In this document: positions 34,205-46,579 of the stretch, in pieces
How the letters are laid out: every line of letters begins with the position of its first letter
Numbering within the stretch: the stretch's first letter is position 1
Origin: Periplaneta americana
Lineage: Eukaryota > Arthropoda > Insecta > Blattodea > Blattidae
DNA length: 64,000 nt
Direction of reading: 5' to 3'
NCBI RefSeq assembly: GCF_040183065.1
Contig: NC_091131.1
Span: 8,876,001 to 8,940,000 of the forward strand
The notes under the pieces: model-generated
What the model was told of the DNA's origin: nothing
Databases searched by the model: none
What the model saw: the letters and a program-made list of their open reading frames with translations, nothing else
Made by a program: the position numbers and the translations under genes

Positions 34205-34499
34205 TTAACTGTACATTCAGAGCACTATAAGATCACACATTTTATAAAAAAAATATGGATTTATCATGGAGTAATTCCAGCAGAACATCGATTTGAAGTA
34301 CTGTGCCGCATCATGCCAGAGTAACAATGCTGTTCGTCCACTCATGCGCTGCTGTAATATGAAAATGAGAAATATGTACATAAATAAGTAGCTAAAAATG
34401 GCAAAATATGTAAAAAATAAAAAATACGTAACTTAAAAAACAAGAGATTTAATTTTGCACACTGACAAGAAAACAGAACTCAAAAAAATTACAAGTGCA
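34205..34499. other. No gene recognised
   Basis: AT-rich DNA with AAATATGT words, probably the subterminal part of the hAT relic next to it. Confidence 0.4.
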
Positions 34500-34690
34500 C
34501 ATGTGATTCAACCTCCTTTAATTGCTGTTTGGAGGAGCAATTAATAATTAAATATTTTTACATATTTTCTGCGGTCAGCATTTGCCTTCTGTCTGTTAGA
34601 ATGTTCTTATAAATGGAAAATGGCTTCACAACTTCACACGAAGTAACTGGCGCATATTTTAGATGAGGAATATACTCGAAACAATGTTCT
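34500..34690 (-). pseudogene. hAT transposase C-terminal scrap (CGGBP1-type)
   Basis: Minus-strand reading: PHLKYAPVTSCEVVKPFSIY, KNILTDRRQMLTAENM, a stop, KYLIINCSSKQQ. This corresponds to the end of the intact hAT protein at 43724-45205 ([20 protein letters not shown]). It is the dimerisation segment of hAT transposases, with the usual ERSFS altered to VKPFS. The rest of the protein is absent. Confidence 0.75.
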
Positions 34691-34721
34691 CAGGGAGCTA
34701 CACACACTGACCTTTAAGTAT

Positions 34722-35290
34722 TACATCACACTAACATACAAAAACAAAAACACATACGAGATTGCAACCTCGTTTAAGAAATTAAATTACAACATTGCAT
34801 ACAGAACACAAAACACTCTATAAAACCATCTCTCAACACACTAACAACACAAATAAATAAATACAAGCACACAGGCGTATACAAACTGAAATGCAACAGC
34901 TGCAACAACTTGCACATAGGACAGACAGGCAGATCATTTCAAACGCGTTACAAAGAACACATCACAGCCATAACCAAATCAACACAACACTTCCATATAC
35001 ACAGAACACATTAAAAATGTCAACCACACCTACAGCGACATAAACACAGACATGGAAATTCTACATCTCCAACCGGAAAACCAGAAACTAAAGACACTAG
35101 AACAATACTAAATATCCAGGCACACAAAAACATACCCACATCAAATCATCAACACACAACACAGAACACACACTTTTTGACTCCACATTACACTACACAA
35201 ATAACCTTCAAATGAAACACAATCAGAAATCGCGAATAGCACCAAGTTCTGATGATGACCACTGGCTGAAACTAGTCAACAAGGTAACCT
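34722..35290 (+). mobile_element. Penelope-like element, divergent copy
   Basis: Same structure as the other copies but more diverged and with stops: GVYKLKCNSCNNLHIGQTGR-type endonuclease sequence (translation from 34877), QTRYKEHIT, a TLEQY block, then the 3' region GTTCTGATGATGACCACTGG and CTGAAACTAGTCAACAAGGT. It resembles the 13.6-kb fragment more than the 22- and 33-kb copies, suggesting two subfamilies. It ends immediately before the TTAA element. Confidence 0.85.
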
Positions 35291-35296
35291 AGTTAA

Positions 35297-36177
35297 TTAA
35301 GGGGAGAGGATGGGATTTTTTTTTAACTTTTTTTCTATTTGGTGAAAAATTTTTATTTTTTGTATGTAGAGAGCTCATAGCTGTAGCAATTCAACCAAAT
35401 AAAAATATTATGAAAAAAAAAATATTTGGGGACCCAAATTTGAAAAAAATATATACCCAATGCAGGATTGTACTAAAACCGATATATCTAAACCGTTTTT
35501 AAAGATAGATTCAAACGGTTTTTCGCAATGTATTTGCAAAATCATGTTCTACAAACTGTAACAGAATTTTGACATTAGTCCCTACGTTTGTAAAATAAAC
35601 AATTAAAATTTAATAATTTTCTGATTTCCTTTCTTGCAAACAAACGGACGTATTTTTAAAATGAAATCAATTAACAAAATTCTGTTACAGAGAAAAATTT
35701 CCTAATGGTCTAAAGAATGTGTGTTCTAAATTTCATGCATGTATCTTTAATAGTTCAGAAATTATATCCATTTTTGTCTGGCAATGTAGCAAAAAAAAAA
35801 ATGAAGTTACTGGAAAACGATAAATGTGGGCTTGTGATTTAAAAATCCATAGCGCAGGAAGTTTAAAAATACGTCTCAACATCCGATAATGGCACAAATA
35901 CCCACAAAGTGTTATGCAACGCATTCCACACATAACAAAGAGTATTTTAAAGAATTTTTTTTTTTAATTTAATTTACCGGAAACAACAATAAAAGTCAGT
36001 GAGTGATTTAAAAATCCATAACATAGGAAGTTTAAAAATGGCGACTCAACATCCGATAAGGGCACAAATACCCACAAAATGTTATGCTATGCATTCCACA
36101 CATATCAGAGTATTTTAAAGACATTTTTTTTTGTAATTTACTCATTTTCACCAAAAAATACCATCCCCTCCCCTTAA
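35297..36177. mobile_element. TTAA-flanked element, copy 2 (complete, 881 bp)
   Basis: TTAA at 35297-35300 and 36174-36177. The ends are inverted (GGGGAGAGGATGG and CCATCCCCTCCCC). It is an uninterrupted version of 16633-19366 and so defines the insertion site of the IS630 foldback there. It holds two imperfect direct ~150-bp modules and no coding capacity. Confidence 0.93.
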
Positions 36178-38477
36178 CACGTGAAAGCATATATATACTT
36201 CATATTCACAATTTTATTAATAGATGCAACCCAAGATCTAAGTCAATTTGGAAGAGGCAGGTGAAATATTATATAAATATAAGAAATATTATATAAATTT
36301 ACATATTCCTTGTACATTTGTTTTACTGTCATCCAAAATAAACTGCTTTCTAATAAATGCACTGTCAAATACAATACACACTCCAGGAGAGGTGGTTCTT
36401 TATCACTATTTTGTTTCAAATAGCTGAATACTTGTCCTACAAATGCAGGTTCACAATTTTATTCATGATCTTACATACTTGTAAGCTTTAGAGAAACATA
36501 GCCTAAGTTTAAAGTTACAGCAAACTGTTTCTTCTAGCTAGTTTATTAACTAGAGTTTTGAAACTGGTTCATTATAAAATGAAAACTGCTGCTGCCAGTT
36601 CAAGTAATGCGCATTCGACATCTCAACATAAGCAGCAGATATTAAGTTTTCCCCATGAAATCAACTGAAATGGCTCTCTAAAACACCTTCAAAGTCACTA
36701 TTGCCATAACATTTTTTTTAGTTCTTCCGGCAGCTGCTGCATGTTGGAGATTTTCTTGTTCCTGCGAAGTATGGGCATCTGCAATCATTTGATTTTCTTT
36801 CCCAAGCTTGTTTTAATTGAAGATTATGAGACAGGATCTATTTGTCTGCATATTTTCCTGAAGGTGTTCTGGGAACTCATTTCCATTCGTCACCTCGTCA
36901 CTGTCTATTTTTTCTGTAACACAACATTCATTATGTTGCAATGAAATGCATCAACATAAGGCGTAGTAGTGACTAGATTAAAACAGTGTCACAGCAGACC
37001 AATCGAAGATAACAAAACTGTTGTTTAAAAAGTTAGGCTACATATTTTCACTTTAGACTTATTTTGTGTTTATGGCGGAAATATTAATATATCTATACGT
37101 AAAATCTAACTCTGATAATAATCATTTGATTAATTCTGATGTCCCTCACTGTGGGCATACAATGATCTATCCAGATATGTAAAAGTAATGTAATATCCAC
37201 ATTTTTTAACAGCAAAATGTTACATGGACATGGGCCCTAGTTTTTATACAGCTTAATGAATATTGTAAATAAACCATATTATAAAATTAGGCATACAAAT
37301 TAACATTGTACACTTTAAGAATCTTACGTTCATGCATGTCGATGAGACAGGGCGCATAAACTTAAGTAGGCCTACATATGGGCTACAAATACAATTTATA
37401 AAAAATTACTCACCAAAGTAACCGAAGGTTCCTTACGAACCAGAGATCGTCTAACATAAATATCCTTTTGGAGATGTCCTGGAAAATCAGATAATTAAGG
37501 CACAGATGGTCCTTTAGCAGTTTTACAGGTGCACCAGGCCATACTTGGTAGCTATCAATTGTATCGTATTGTATTTATTTACATTCCATGGTATTCGTAC
37601 ACCGTTTAACAGCTAGAATACGGAATATATCAAAAACATCTTAATAGTAGTATAAATTCTTAATTATAGTCACAGTCTATTTGACATATATACAGAAGAG
37701 AGTGGGATATATGCTGTGGGTGACCAACATTCCCTACGAATTGCTTGCACCCGTTTATTTAACATGGCACTTCAGAACGAAAAGACAGGAACTTACATGA
37801 AACAATTTAAAATCAAGACGTCGTCGTGATGACAGACATGGCTGGTTTATAGGTTAGGTACCTTTGTTTTTATTCATTACACTAAATTGACCTACCCGTA
37901 AAACTAGATTCCACGCCCTATTTTTCGACGTTCTCCACAACCATACGCGACACAATATTTCAGTATTTTAATTCGTCATGAAGTTCAACAAGCAAATAAA
38001 ATTTTAAATAAAAACACTCCTCCTACATATCAAACGCACTCCATTATGATGTTGATCTTCACGATTGCCAACGTAACAAAAATGCGATCGTCATAGTTTT
38101 TAGTGCTGTTGTACAGTGACACCAACTATATGGGCCCGAGGGGCCAGAGTCCACCCAATAATTTGTTGTGTTATTATTGTTACCACTATTAGTTATGAGA
38201 TTTAATTATTTTAACTTATAACTCAAGTGTTTGAGGATACCCTATGTTTTCCAAAAGTTGGCGCCGCTGCTTTTGTGAATCCAGTTTATGATGTTGAGAT
38301 CACTGGTTTTATGCTTGATTCAGTACGGAGATAATTTTAGAGGAGTCAAGTGCTTGAAGCAAGTCGATTTTTGCTCTTTTGCTTCTACTTTCTCCAACTG
38401 ACATGATCGAGATAGTGACTTGAAGGTCAAGCAGAATTTGAATCGCCGACTTATCAACTTTTGCGTCCAATTTCCCG
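36178..38477. other. No gene recognised; upstream flank of MADF gene
   Basis: Unassigned DNA. 37566-37690 (GTATTTATTTACATTCC...) looks like the antisense tail of a LINE, but no coding part is attached. Frames 36084-36296 and 36741-36944 are unsupported. Confidence 0.5.
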
Positions 38478-38485
38478 TCACGTGA
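38478..38485. promoter_or_regulatory. E-box-like palindrome TCACGTGA upstream of MADF gene
   Basis: A perfect CACGTG palindrome about 100 bp before the start codon, in a locally GC-richer stretch (38460-38520). CACGTG is the binding core of bHLH-Zip factors. Its use here is inferred from position only, and no TATA box is evident. Confidence 0.3.
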
Positions 38486-38585
38486 TCAACTTGACTCCAC
38501 TTCCCGCGTCGGGCTGGTAACTTGTAGCAACTTACAAGCAGATAACTAGTGTCCTGTGTGTGACTATTGTCGAAGTGAATTAATA

Positions 38586-38951
38586 ATGAGCGCACCAAAG
38601 TGGAATTCCAACGATATTATGAAATTTTTGGAAGTATATGAAAGGTACGAACTTCTGTGGAATACACACAACAAAGAATACTTAAATAAAACCAAGAGGG
38701 AATTAATGTTCCAGAAACTAGTTAGCGAACTCAAGAAACAAGGTTTCGAAAAAATTGACATAGAAGTGGTTCGAAAAAAGATAAAAACCCTTAAAACAGT
38801 GTACCGCCAAGAACTAACAAAAATCGCAAAATCAAAACAAAGTGCAGTTTGGCCTGAAGACATAATATATAAGCCTAAATTGGCCTGGTTTGAAAAAGCA
38901 GATTCGTTTTTGAGATGTGTAACTGCTGGCACTGCTTCTACATCAACTTTG
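38586..38951 (+). CDS. MADF-BESS protein, coding exon 1 (MADF domain)
   Basis: First coding exon of a putative nuclear DNA-binding protein. Start: ATG at 38586, chosen because an in-frame TAG lies 39 bp upstream (38547-38549) with no other ATG between. The 122 codons hold a MADF (Myb/SANT-like) domain at about residues 11-109: MKFLEVYERYELLWN, EYLNKTKRELMFQKLVSELK, VVRKKIKTLKTVYRQELTKI, ending LAWFEKADSFL. The spaced Trp/Leu residues and LW(N)...WF pattern are typical of this insect family of transcription factors (Adf-1-like). The exon ends exactly after a codon at a consensus donor (TTG/GTAAGT, 38952). It joins in phase 0 to the exon at 48699, giving 263 residues. The role of this member is unknown; relatives bind promoters and act as activators or repressors. 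Confidence 0.85.
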
Positions 38952-39299
38952 GTAAGTCTGTTACTACAGTTTCAATTTTATTGTTGGTTAAAATCATATC
39001 CCCCAAATCACATACAACACATTGATCACCTTAATGCACTTTCAAGGCAAATTTTTATCAATGTCACTATGCTGCCATCTAGCGACTGCAAAAAAAAAAA
39101 GTCATGTTATAACTCGATGTAATTGCATGGAGTAATGGCGTGCAGCTGTACTTCCATCTAGCGGTCGTTACCCAAAAAAACATTTTCGACAGTGGAGATT
39201 CTAGTGATTGTTCTCTTTTATGTCTTGCCATTTAATAACACGGGAATGGCCAATCTGATATATGTATATTTGATCAATGATCATATCTAAGGACTGATT

Positions 39300-39780
39300 T
39301 TCATCTTAACAGTTTCGCTATATATTACATTAAAGGTAGGTCTACGAAAGTTCTATTGAAATTTTTGCATTAAGCATCATCTTCCTGGTGTTGCTAAGTT
39401 TTATAAAATTGTACTGATACACGGTAATTAATTGTACATTTTCCTGAAAATGTTCCCCCTATGAAGAGTTTTTTTCTTATTTGTTTGCTAAGTTTTATAA
39501 TAATTTGTCAAATAAATTTTCGGGAAATTTTTACTTACTAAGCTTTTTGAGCTTAGGTACTGATTTTGCTAAGCTGATTGAAACTGTAGGCCTAATTACG
39601 GGTAGATATGCCGGTTTTCTGATTGTGTAGTTTAGTTTATTGATTCGCTAAGTTTTATAATTATTGTACTGATATAGGCTAATTATAAATTTTCCTGCAA
39701 ATTTTCCTCGTATATTAAGCAACTTTTTGAGCTTACTGATTTTGCTATGTTTTATAATTGTACTGATGTAATTCACCTCT
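39300..39780. repeat. Imperfect internal repeats in intron
   Basis: The phrase GCTAAGTTTTATAA followed by (A)TTGTACTGATA and an AATTTTCCTG block recurs at about 39391, 39485, 39648 and 39746. It looks like a degenerate tandem array with units of roughly 100-250 bp. No coding content. Confidence 0.6.
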
Positions 39781-40307
39781 GATCCCGATCGTTGGATGAA
39801 CTAATTGCTGTTCAAATAACCACATTAACAAAACACGTGCTTCTGTACTATACAATCACTCGTAAAATGTACACGTTTAATTCAAAACGGGCCAGAATTT
39901 AAAAATAAATTGTTTGGAAATTAACTACACGAAATAGTTTTCCCAAACAGTCATAGGCCACATTCAACACAACGGTCCACCGCTGTGGAGTAGCGGTTAG
40001 CATGTATGACCGTGAACGAGCGGGCCTGGGTTCAGACACTGGTTGGGACAAGTTATGGTTGAGGTTTTTTCCGGACTTTCCCTCAACCCATTACGAGCTA
40101 ATGCTGGGTAACTTTCGACGCTGGAGCCTGGACTCATCTCACTAGCATTATCACATTCATATCACTCAGACAGGGTGCAAATTAAGATTTTTGATGAGAG
40201 GGGGATGGAATCCTAGATAGGGAATAATATACATAAAATTATTATTATCCTCATTCGATACGGCTCAACGCTTGGTCGCACTGAGTTGCTTGTCTTGCGT
40301 CCTGATC

Positions 40308-40311
<4 letters not shown>

Positions 40312-40358
<47 letters not shown>

Positions 40359-40364
40359 ATAATA

Positions 40365-40405
<41 letters not shown>
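40312..40405. repeat. Palindromic (TAA)n / (TTA)n microsatellite
   Basis: About 13 TAA units, a short centre (TACTTATAATAATAAGTA) and about 11 TTA units, giving a long hairpin-capable array inside the hAT-type element. Confidence 0.95.
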
Positions 40406-40406
<1 letters not shown>

Positions 40407-40508
40407 CCCATGATAAGATGTATAAAGGCCCATTCACAATGAAAATTAAACATAACCGTAACATAAACACAGAAAGATGAAAGAGTGATGGAAAGGAGAA
40501 AAATTCTC

Positions 40509-40579
40509 TCCGGCGCCGGGATTTGAACCCGGGTTTTCAGCTCTACGTGCTGATGCTTTATCCACTAAGCCACGCCGGA
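40509..40579 (-). other. tRNA-like cloverleaf, family 1, inverted copy
   Basis: 71 bases that fold as a full cloverleaf on the minus strand: acceptor TCCGGCG/CGCCGGA (7/7), D stem GCTT/AAGC, anticodon stem TCAGC/GCTGA with loop ACGTAGA, T arm CCGGG-TTCAAAT-CCCGG. Position 33 is C where functional tRNAs have U, and the copies sit in a mobile element, so this is a retroposon part and not a tRNA gene. Confidence 0.85.
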
Positions 40580-40842
40580 TACAACCCCGACGCCGGTTAG
40601 AAACGTCTCAGATTAAGCTCCATCTCTTGGGTTCCCTCTAGTGGCCGCCCTCTGCACTACGTCATAGAAGTCTATGAACGCAGGACCGAAGTCCATACAT
40701 GTGTTGAGGTGCACTCGAATGAGTGACTGGTTGGCCGGGATCCGACGGTATAGGCGCATATCATATATATTTTGATGTACCGAAGTACATGTGATATTTC
40801 CATGCAGATATTCTGCGTCATCATATGATGAAAGAGTGATGG

Positions 40843-40913
40843 AACGGCGTGGCTTAGTGGATAAAGCATCAGCACGTAGAGCTGAAAACCCGGGTTCAAA
40901 TCCCGGCGCCGGA
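40843..40913 (+). other. tRNA-like cloverleaf, family 1, middle copy
   Basis: Same sequence as the inverted copy, but the acceptor 5' side is GAACGGCG, so the acceptor stem is broken at its outer pairs. The upstream flank is the junction of the inverted arms (GAGTGATGGAAC). Confidence 0.85.
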
Positions 40914-41193
40914 GAGAATTTTTCTCCGTTCCATCACTCTTTCATCATATGATGACGCGGAATATCTGCATGGAAATATCATATGTACTTCGGTACATCA
41001 AAATATATATGATATGCACCTATACCGTCGGATCCCGGCCAACCAGTCACTCATTCGAGTGCACCTCAACACATGTATGGACTTCGGTCCTGCGTTCATA
41101 GACATCTATGACGTAGTGCAGAGGGCGGCCACTAGAGGGAACCCAAGAGATGGAGCTTAATCTGAGACGTTTCTAACCGGCGTCGGGGTTGTA

Positions 41194-41264
41194 TCCGGCG
41201 TGACTTAGTGGATAAAGCATCAGCACTTAGAGCTGAAAACCCGGGTTCAAATCCCGGCGCCGGA
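41194..41264 (+). other. tRNA-like cloverleaf, family 1, right copy
   Basis: Complete acceptor pairing (TCCGGCG/CGCCGGA). Two substitutions separate it from the inverted copy: GGCTTAG to GACTTAG in the D arm and ACGTAGA to ACTTAGA in the anticodon loop. Confidence 0.85.
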
Positions 41265-42274
41265 GAGAATTTTTCTCCGTTCCATCACTCTTTCATCATA
41301 TGATGACGCAGAATATCTGCATGGAAATATCACATGTACTTCGGTATATCAAAATATATATAAACACAGAAGTTTGCGCCCAGCCTACCAAATGGGATCA
41401 TTCACAATGATTCACATAAGCATTGACATAAACATTACCGTAAGACGTTAACATGGAACTTTGCAAACTCCAAACTTTCATGCTTAGGCTTACGTGATTT
41501 GCACACAGAACACAATCGTGGAGCGGTGAAGTATACGACAGAATATGAGGAAATGGCGTCGTTGTTATGTTTCCATGGTTACCAAGTATGTTTGCGGTTA
41601 TGTTTATGTTCCCATCGTGAATGATGATATGACTTCTTGATTTTACCGTAACGTTTATATCCTTAAGTTAACGCTTACGTTATGTATAATTTTTATTGTG
41701 AATGAGCCTTAATTCCTAAGTTATTGATTGTTGTCAGTTTGCCGGTGATGATAATACATCAATATTATTTTCTTTGCTTACTTTATACTTTATAAAGTAG
41801 CCTATATATTATACTCTTATTAAAACAATTATATTTTGTGAGGGGTGGATAGAAGTTATCTCTGGCAGGGATGTTATTATGAATTTATGAGAGGGGGATA
41901 ACTTTCCAACAGGGGGGAAATCCCCCTCATCCCCTCCAATAATTCACACCCTGCACTCAGACGCTAGATAACCATAGCAGTTGATAAAACTTCGTAAAAT
42001 AACCAATTAAAAAATCAACACAACGGAGAACTTCGCACTCACGTGTGTGATTGATTGAGCTGTGAGGAATGTTGTCGACTCAGAAGAATGAAAACCCGCT
42101 AACATTCCCTTGAAGAAACGCAGAATCTCAATATAAACCGCCAGACTTTAAAATGTGCAGTGAACAACTGAGTAAATACTAATGTAACATGTAAACATAT
42201 TTCGCAATAAATTACTGAAGATTATCACAACTTACACAAACGCACATAAGCATACATATATACTTTATTAATAA

Positions 42275-42355
42275 AGGAGAAAAATTGGCTTCGGCGCTGC
42301 TGATCGAACCCAGGACCCCAGTTCGATTCCCAGCGCCAGAGCGAATTTTTCTCCG
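42275..42355. mobile_element. Mini-foldback of tRNA-like 3' ends, family 3
   Basis: An 81-bp imperfect palindrome. Left: GGAGAAAAATTGGCTTCGGC, continuing GCTGCTGATCGAACC. Right: AGTTCGATTCCCAGCGCC, continuing AGAGCGAATTTTTCTCC. Each arm is a tRNA 3' half followed by AATTTTTCTCC. Near-identical 10-mers TTATTAATAA (42265-42274) and TTATTGATAA (42356-42365) flank it, a likely target duplication. Confidence 0.65.
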
Positions 42356-43079
42356 TTATTGATAACCGCAACAGTTAATTTTGTAGGATCAAAATCTATA
42401 CTAATAATAAATCTGTAGCCGAAATTTTTCTGGTAATTTTCGATTTTCCAAAAATAATTGGTCCTAACATATATAATTAACCAACCTGAAACCGAAAATC
42501 GCTTTTTTGAAATTTTTGTATGTATGTCTGTCTGTCTGTATGTATGTTTGTTACCTTTTTACGCGATAATGGCTGAACGGATTTCGATGAAAATTGGAAT
42601 ATAAATTAAGTTCGTTGTAACTTAGATTTTAAGCTACATGGCATTCAAAATTCATTATTTAAAAGGGTGGTTATAAGGGGGCCTGAATTAAATAATTCGA
42701 AATATCTCGCTTATTATTGATTTTTGTGAAAAATGTTACATAACAAAAGTTTCTTTAAAAATAATTTGCGATAAGTTTTATCCCTTGAAAAATTTTGATA
42801 GGACTGATATTTAATGAGATAAATGAGTTTTAAAATTAAAATAACTGCCATCTAAGGCCGTGTAATGAATTAAAAAACAAATGATTTCGTCTATAAGGGG
42901 CCTTGGACAGCAACAATCGAAAGATATGAAAGATAGCCTACAGAGAATGTTTGTGTGTTTGTATGAAGTAATATCGGAAGCTAAATTAACCGATTTGTAT
43001 AATTAATTATTATTTCACCATTGGAAAGTGTAGTTTCTCTAGATGGACATAATGCTATAATGTTATTACAGCAACTTCT

Positions 43080-43140
43080 GATATAATATAATATAATATA
43101 ATATAATATAATATAATATAATATAATATATAATATAATA
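43080..43140. repeat. (ATATA)n microsatellite
   Basis: About 12 pentamer units with small interruptions, inside the Helitron-like element. Confidence 0.95.
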
Positions 43141-43249
43141 TGTAATATTATATAATATAATTTAAGTTATTTGAAGGGTTCAGAACCATAGTGGGCCAAG
43201 CGCCACTTACTGAATACATAGAAAACAAGGGTTAAAATTAAGTTATTAC

Positions 43250-45442
<2,193 letters not shown>

Positions 45443-45779
45443 GTTATTACCATGGAAACCTATAACAAATAAAATAAAATATACACATTAAATCTAAATG
45501 ATGTCAATCTTCATTAAACTATGGTTGCATGTAATAAAAATTAAGAAACATGTTAAAGGAATTGTCATTGCACCAAATGAGTGTCTCTGGACCAAAATGA
45601 TCGCATTTTAATTATTTGGATGCAATTTAAATTAAGTAACATATTAAATTATATTTTATCCTTATATCAAACACGAATGTTCCCTGGATCAAATGTCCTA
45701 TTTTAATTATGTAATTACTTTATATTTATTTCTAACGGGTGCAGCGGAGCGCACGGGTGCGGCTAGTTAATAATATCAT

Positions 45780-46330
45780 CACACATATAGGCTACAAACA
45801 TTAAATACATACCTTATTGTAAAAATGAAAACCCATCCTGCTCATGAAAATCCGTTTCTTGGCCATAGATACACTTAGGCTGTGTCTCAGAGCTCAAGTC
45901 CATACTACACACTAGTGACTAGCAACTAGAGGACATGTAAACTATACACTAGGAGCTTTGGAAATGTATGCTTGAAACATGGCCTTCTTCATAGACTAAA
46001 AACCACGACATCACGATGCAGCACAGAATTAAGAAGGCAGTGTCCTAATGCAATTTCATTACGAGTTATGTGAAAAAGATGAGGGCTTAATATATTACAA
46101 TAATGTTTAAAACATTGTAAAGAAGGTACTAACAATGTCGAGTGTTCAAAGTTAAAGTGTCATTCTACATTATATTTACAATAGTTAACTTCCAAAGCAT
46201 TTTCAGATTTCATAACCCCAATTTCTGATGAAGTATCCATGTTTGTTAAGTGAACAAGTAAACAATCGAGCAAGAATTTTCGTTTACTAGCTATTACGGA
46301 CTTGATTGCTATGCACTATGTAGGTTTGGA
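45780..46330. other. No gene recognised (intron)
   Basis: AT-rich intronic DNA between the Helitron-like element and a SINE, with no features seen. Confidence 0.5.
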
Positions 46331-46342
46331 TCATAGCTTCTA

Positions 46343-46567
46343 TTCGACCTGGTTGGCGAGTTGGTATAGCGCTGGCCTTCTATGCCCAAGGTTGCGGGTT
46401 CGATCCCGGACGAGGTCGATGGCATTTAAGTGTGCTTAAATGCGACAGGCTCATGTCAGTAGATTTACTGGCATGTAAAAGAACTCCTGCGGGATAAAAT
46501 TCCGGCACATCCGGCGATGCTGATATAACCTCGGTAGTTGCGAGCGTCGTTAAATAAAACATAACAT
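46343..46567 (+). mobile_element. tRNA-derived SINE, second family
   Basis: The tRNA-like head has box A GTTGGCGAGTTGGTATAGCG and box B GGTTCGATCC-like GGGTTCGATCCCGG, with acceptor-like GACCTGG...CGAGGTC. The body ends GGTAGTTGCGAGCGTCGTTA then AATAAAACATAACA. A 12-bp duplication with one mismatch (TCATAGCTTCTA at 46331-46342; TCATAACTTCTA at 46568-46579) sets both ends. Confidence 0.92.
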
Positions 46568-46579
46568 TCATAACTTCTA

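Larger units (their letters stand above)
40475..41359. mobile_element. tRNA-like foldback element, family 1
   Basis: Perfect 12-bp duplication ATAAACACAGAA at 40463-40474 and 41360-41371 defines the insert. It contains three tRNA-like units. The left one (minus) with its 3' flank and linker (40475-40840) is an inverted copy of the linker-tRNA block on the right (~40925-41280). The middle and right tRNA-like units (plus) each lead a direct repeat of ~165 bp (tRNA-like body, GAGAATTTTTCTCC, then ATATGATGACGCRGAATATC to AAAATATATA), separated by ~180 bp. So the right two-thirds looks like a unit with terminal direct repeats and the left third is its inverted echo. Confidence 0.88.
40426..41709. 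mobile_element. Harbinger-type MITE inside hAT-type element
   Basis: Inverted ends AGGCCCATTCACAATGAAAA and, from the right, AGGCTCATTCACAATAAAAA, extending about 30 bp. Flanked by TAA (40423-40425 and 41710-41712). A 3-bp TWA duplication is typical of PIF/Harbinger elements. The interior has inverted stretches such as TAACGTAAG/CTTACGT and no coding frame. Its own length without the next insertion is about 390 bp. Confidence 0.85.
40171..41953. mobile_element. hAT-type non-autonomous element inside SINE
   Basis: Flanked by a perfect 8-bp duplication of SINE sequence, CACTCAGA (40163-40170 and 41954-41961). Ends CAGGGTGCAAATTA and, inverted, CAGGGTGTGAATTA. The 8-bp duplication and CAGGG start place it in the hAT superfamily. 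G-rich stretches (GAGAGGGGGAT) recur near both ends. It has no coding capacity. Confidence 0.93.
39976..42014 (+). mobile_element. SINE, major family, split by nested insertions
   Basis: The SINE head starts at 39976 (CCACCGCTGTGGAGTAGCGG) and runs to CACTCAGA at 40170. Its tail resumes at 41954 (CACTCAGACGCTAGATAACC) and ends ~42014. The perfect 12-bp target duplication TCAACACAACGG lies at 39964-39975 and 42015-42026. Without the insert the SINE is about 250 bp, matching the copy at 6346-6589. Confidence 0.95.

Noticed and set aside
38556..38585. Upstream extension of the MADF protein
   Set aside because: Would start at a GTG; the first in-frame ATG after a stop is at 38586.
38320..38598. 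Antisense gene overlapping the MADF promoter
   Set aside because: Shadow frame without motifs; the plus-strand MADF exon explains the region.
40509..40579. tRNA gene
   Set aside because: Cloverleaf is complete, but C replaces U33 and three copies sit inside a mobile element with target duplications.
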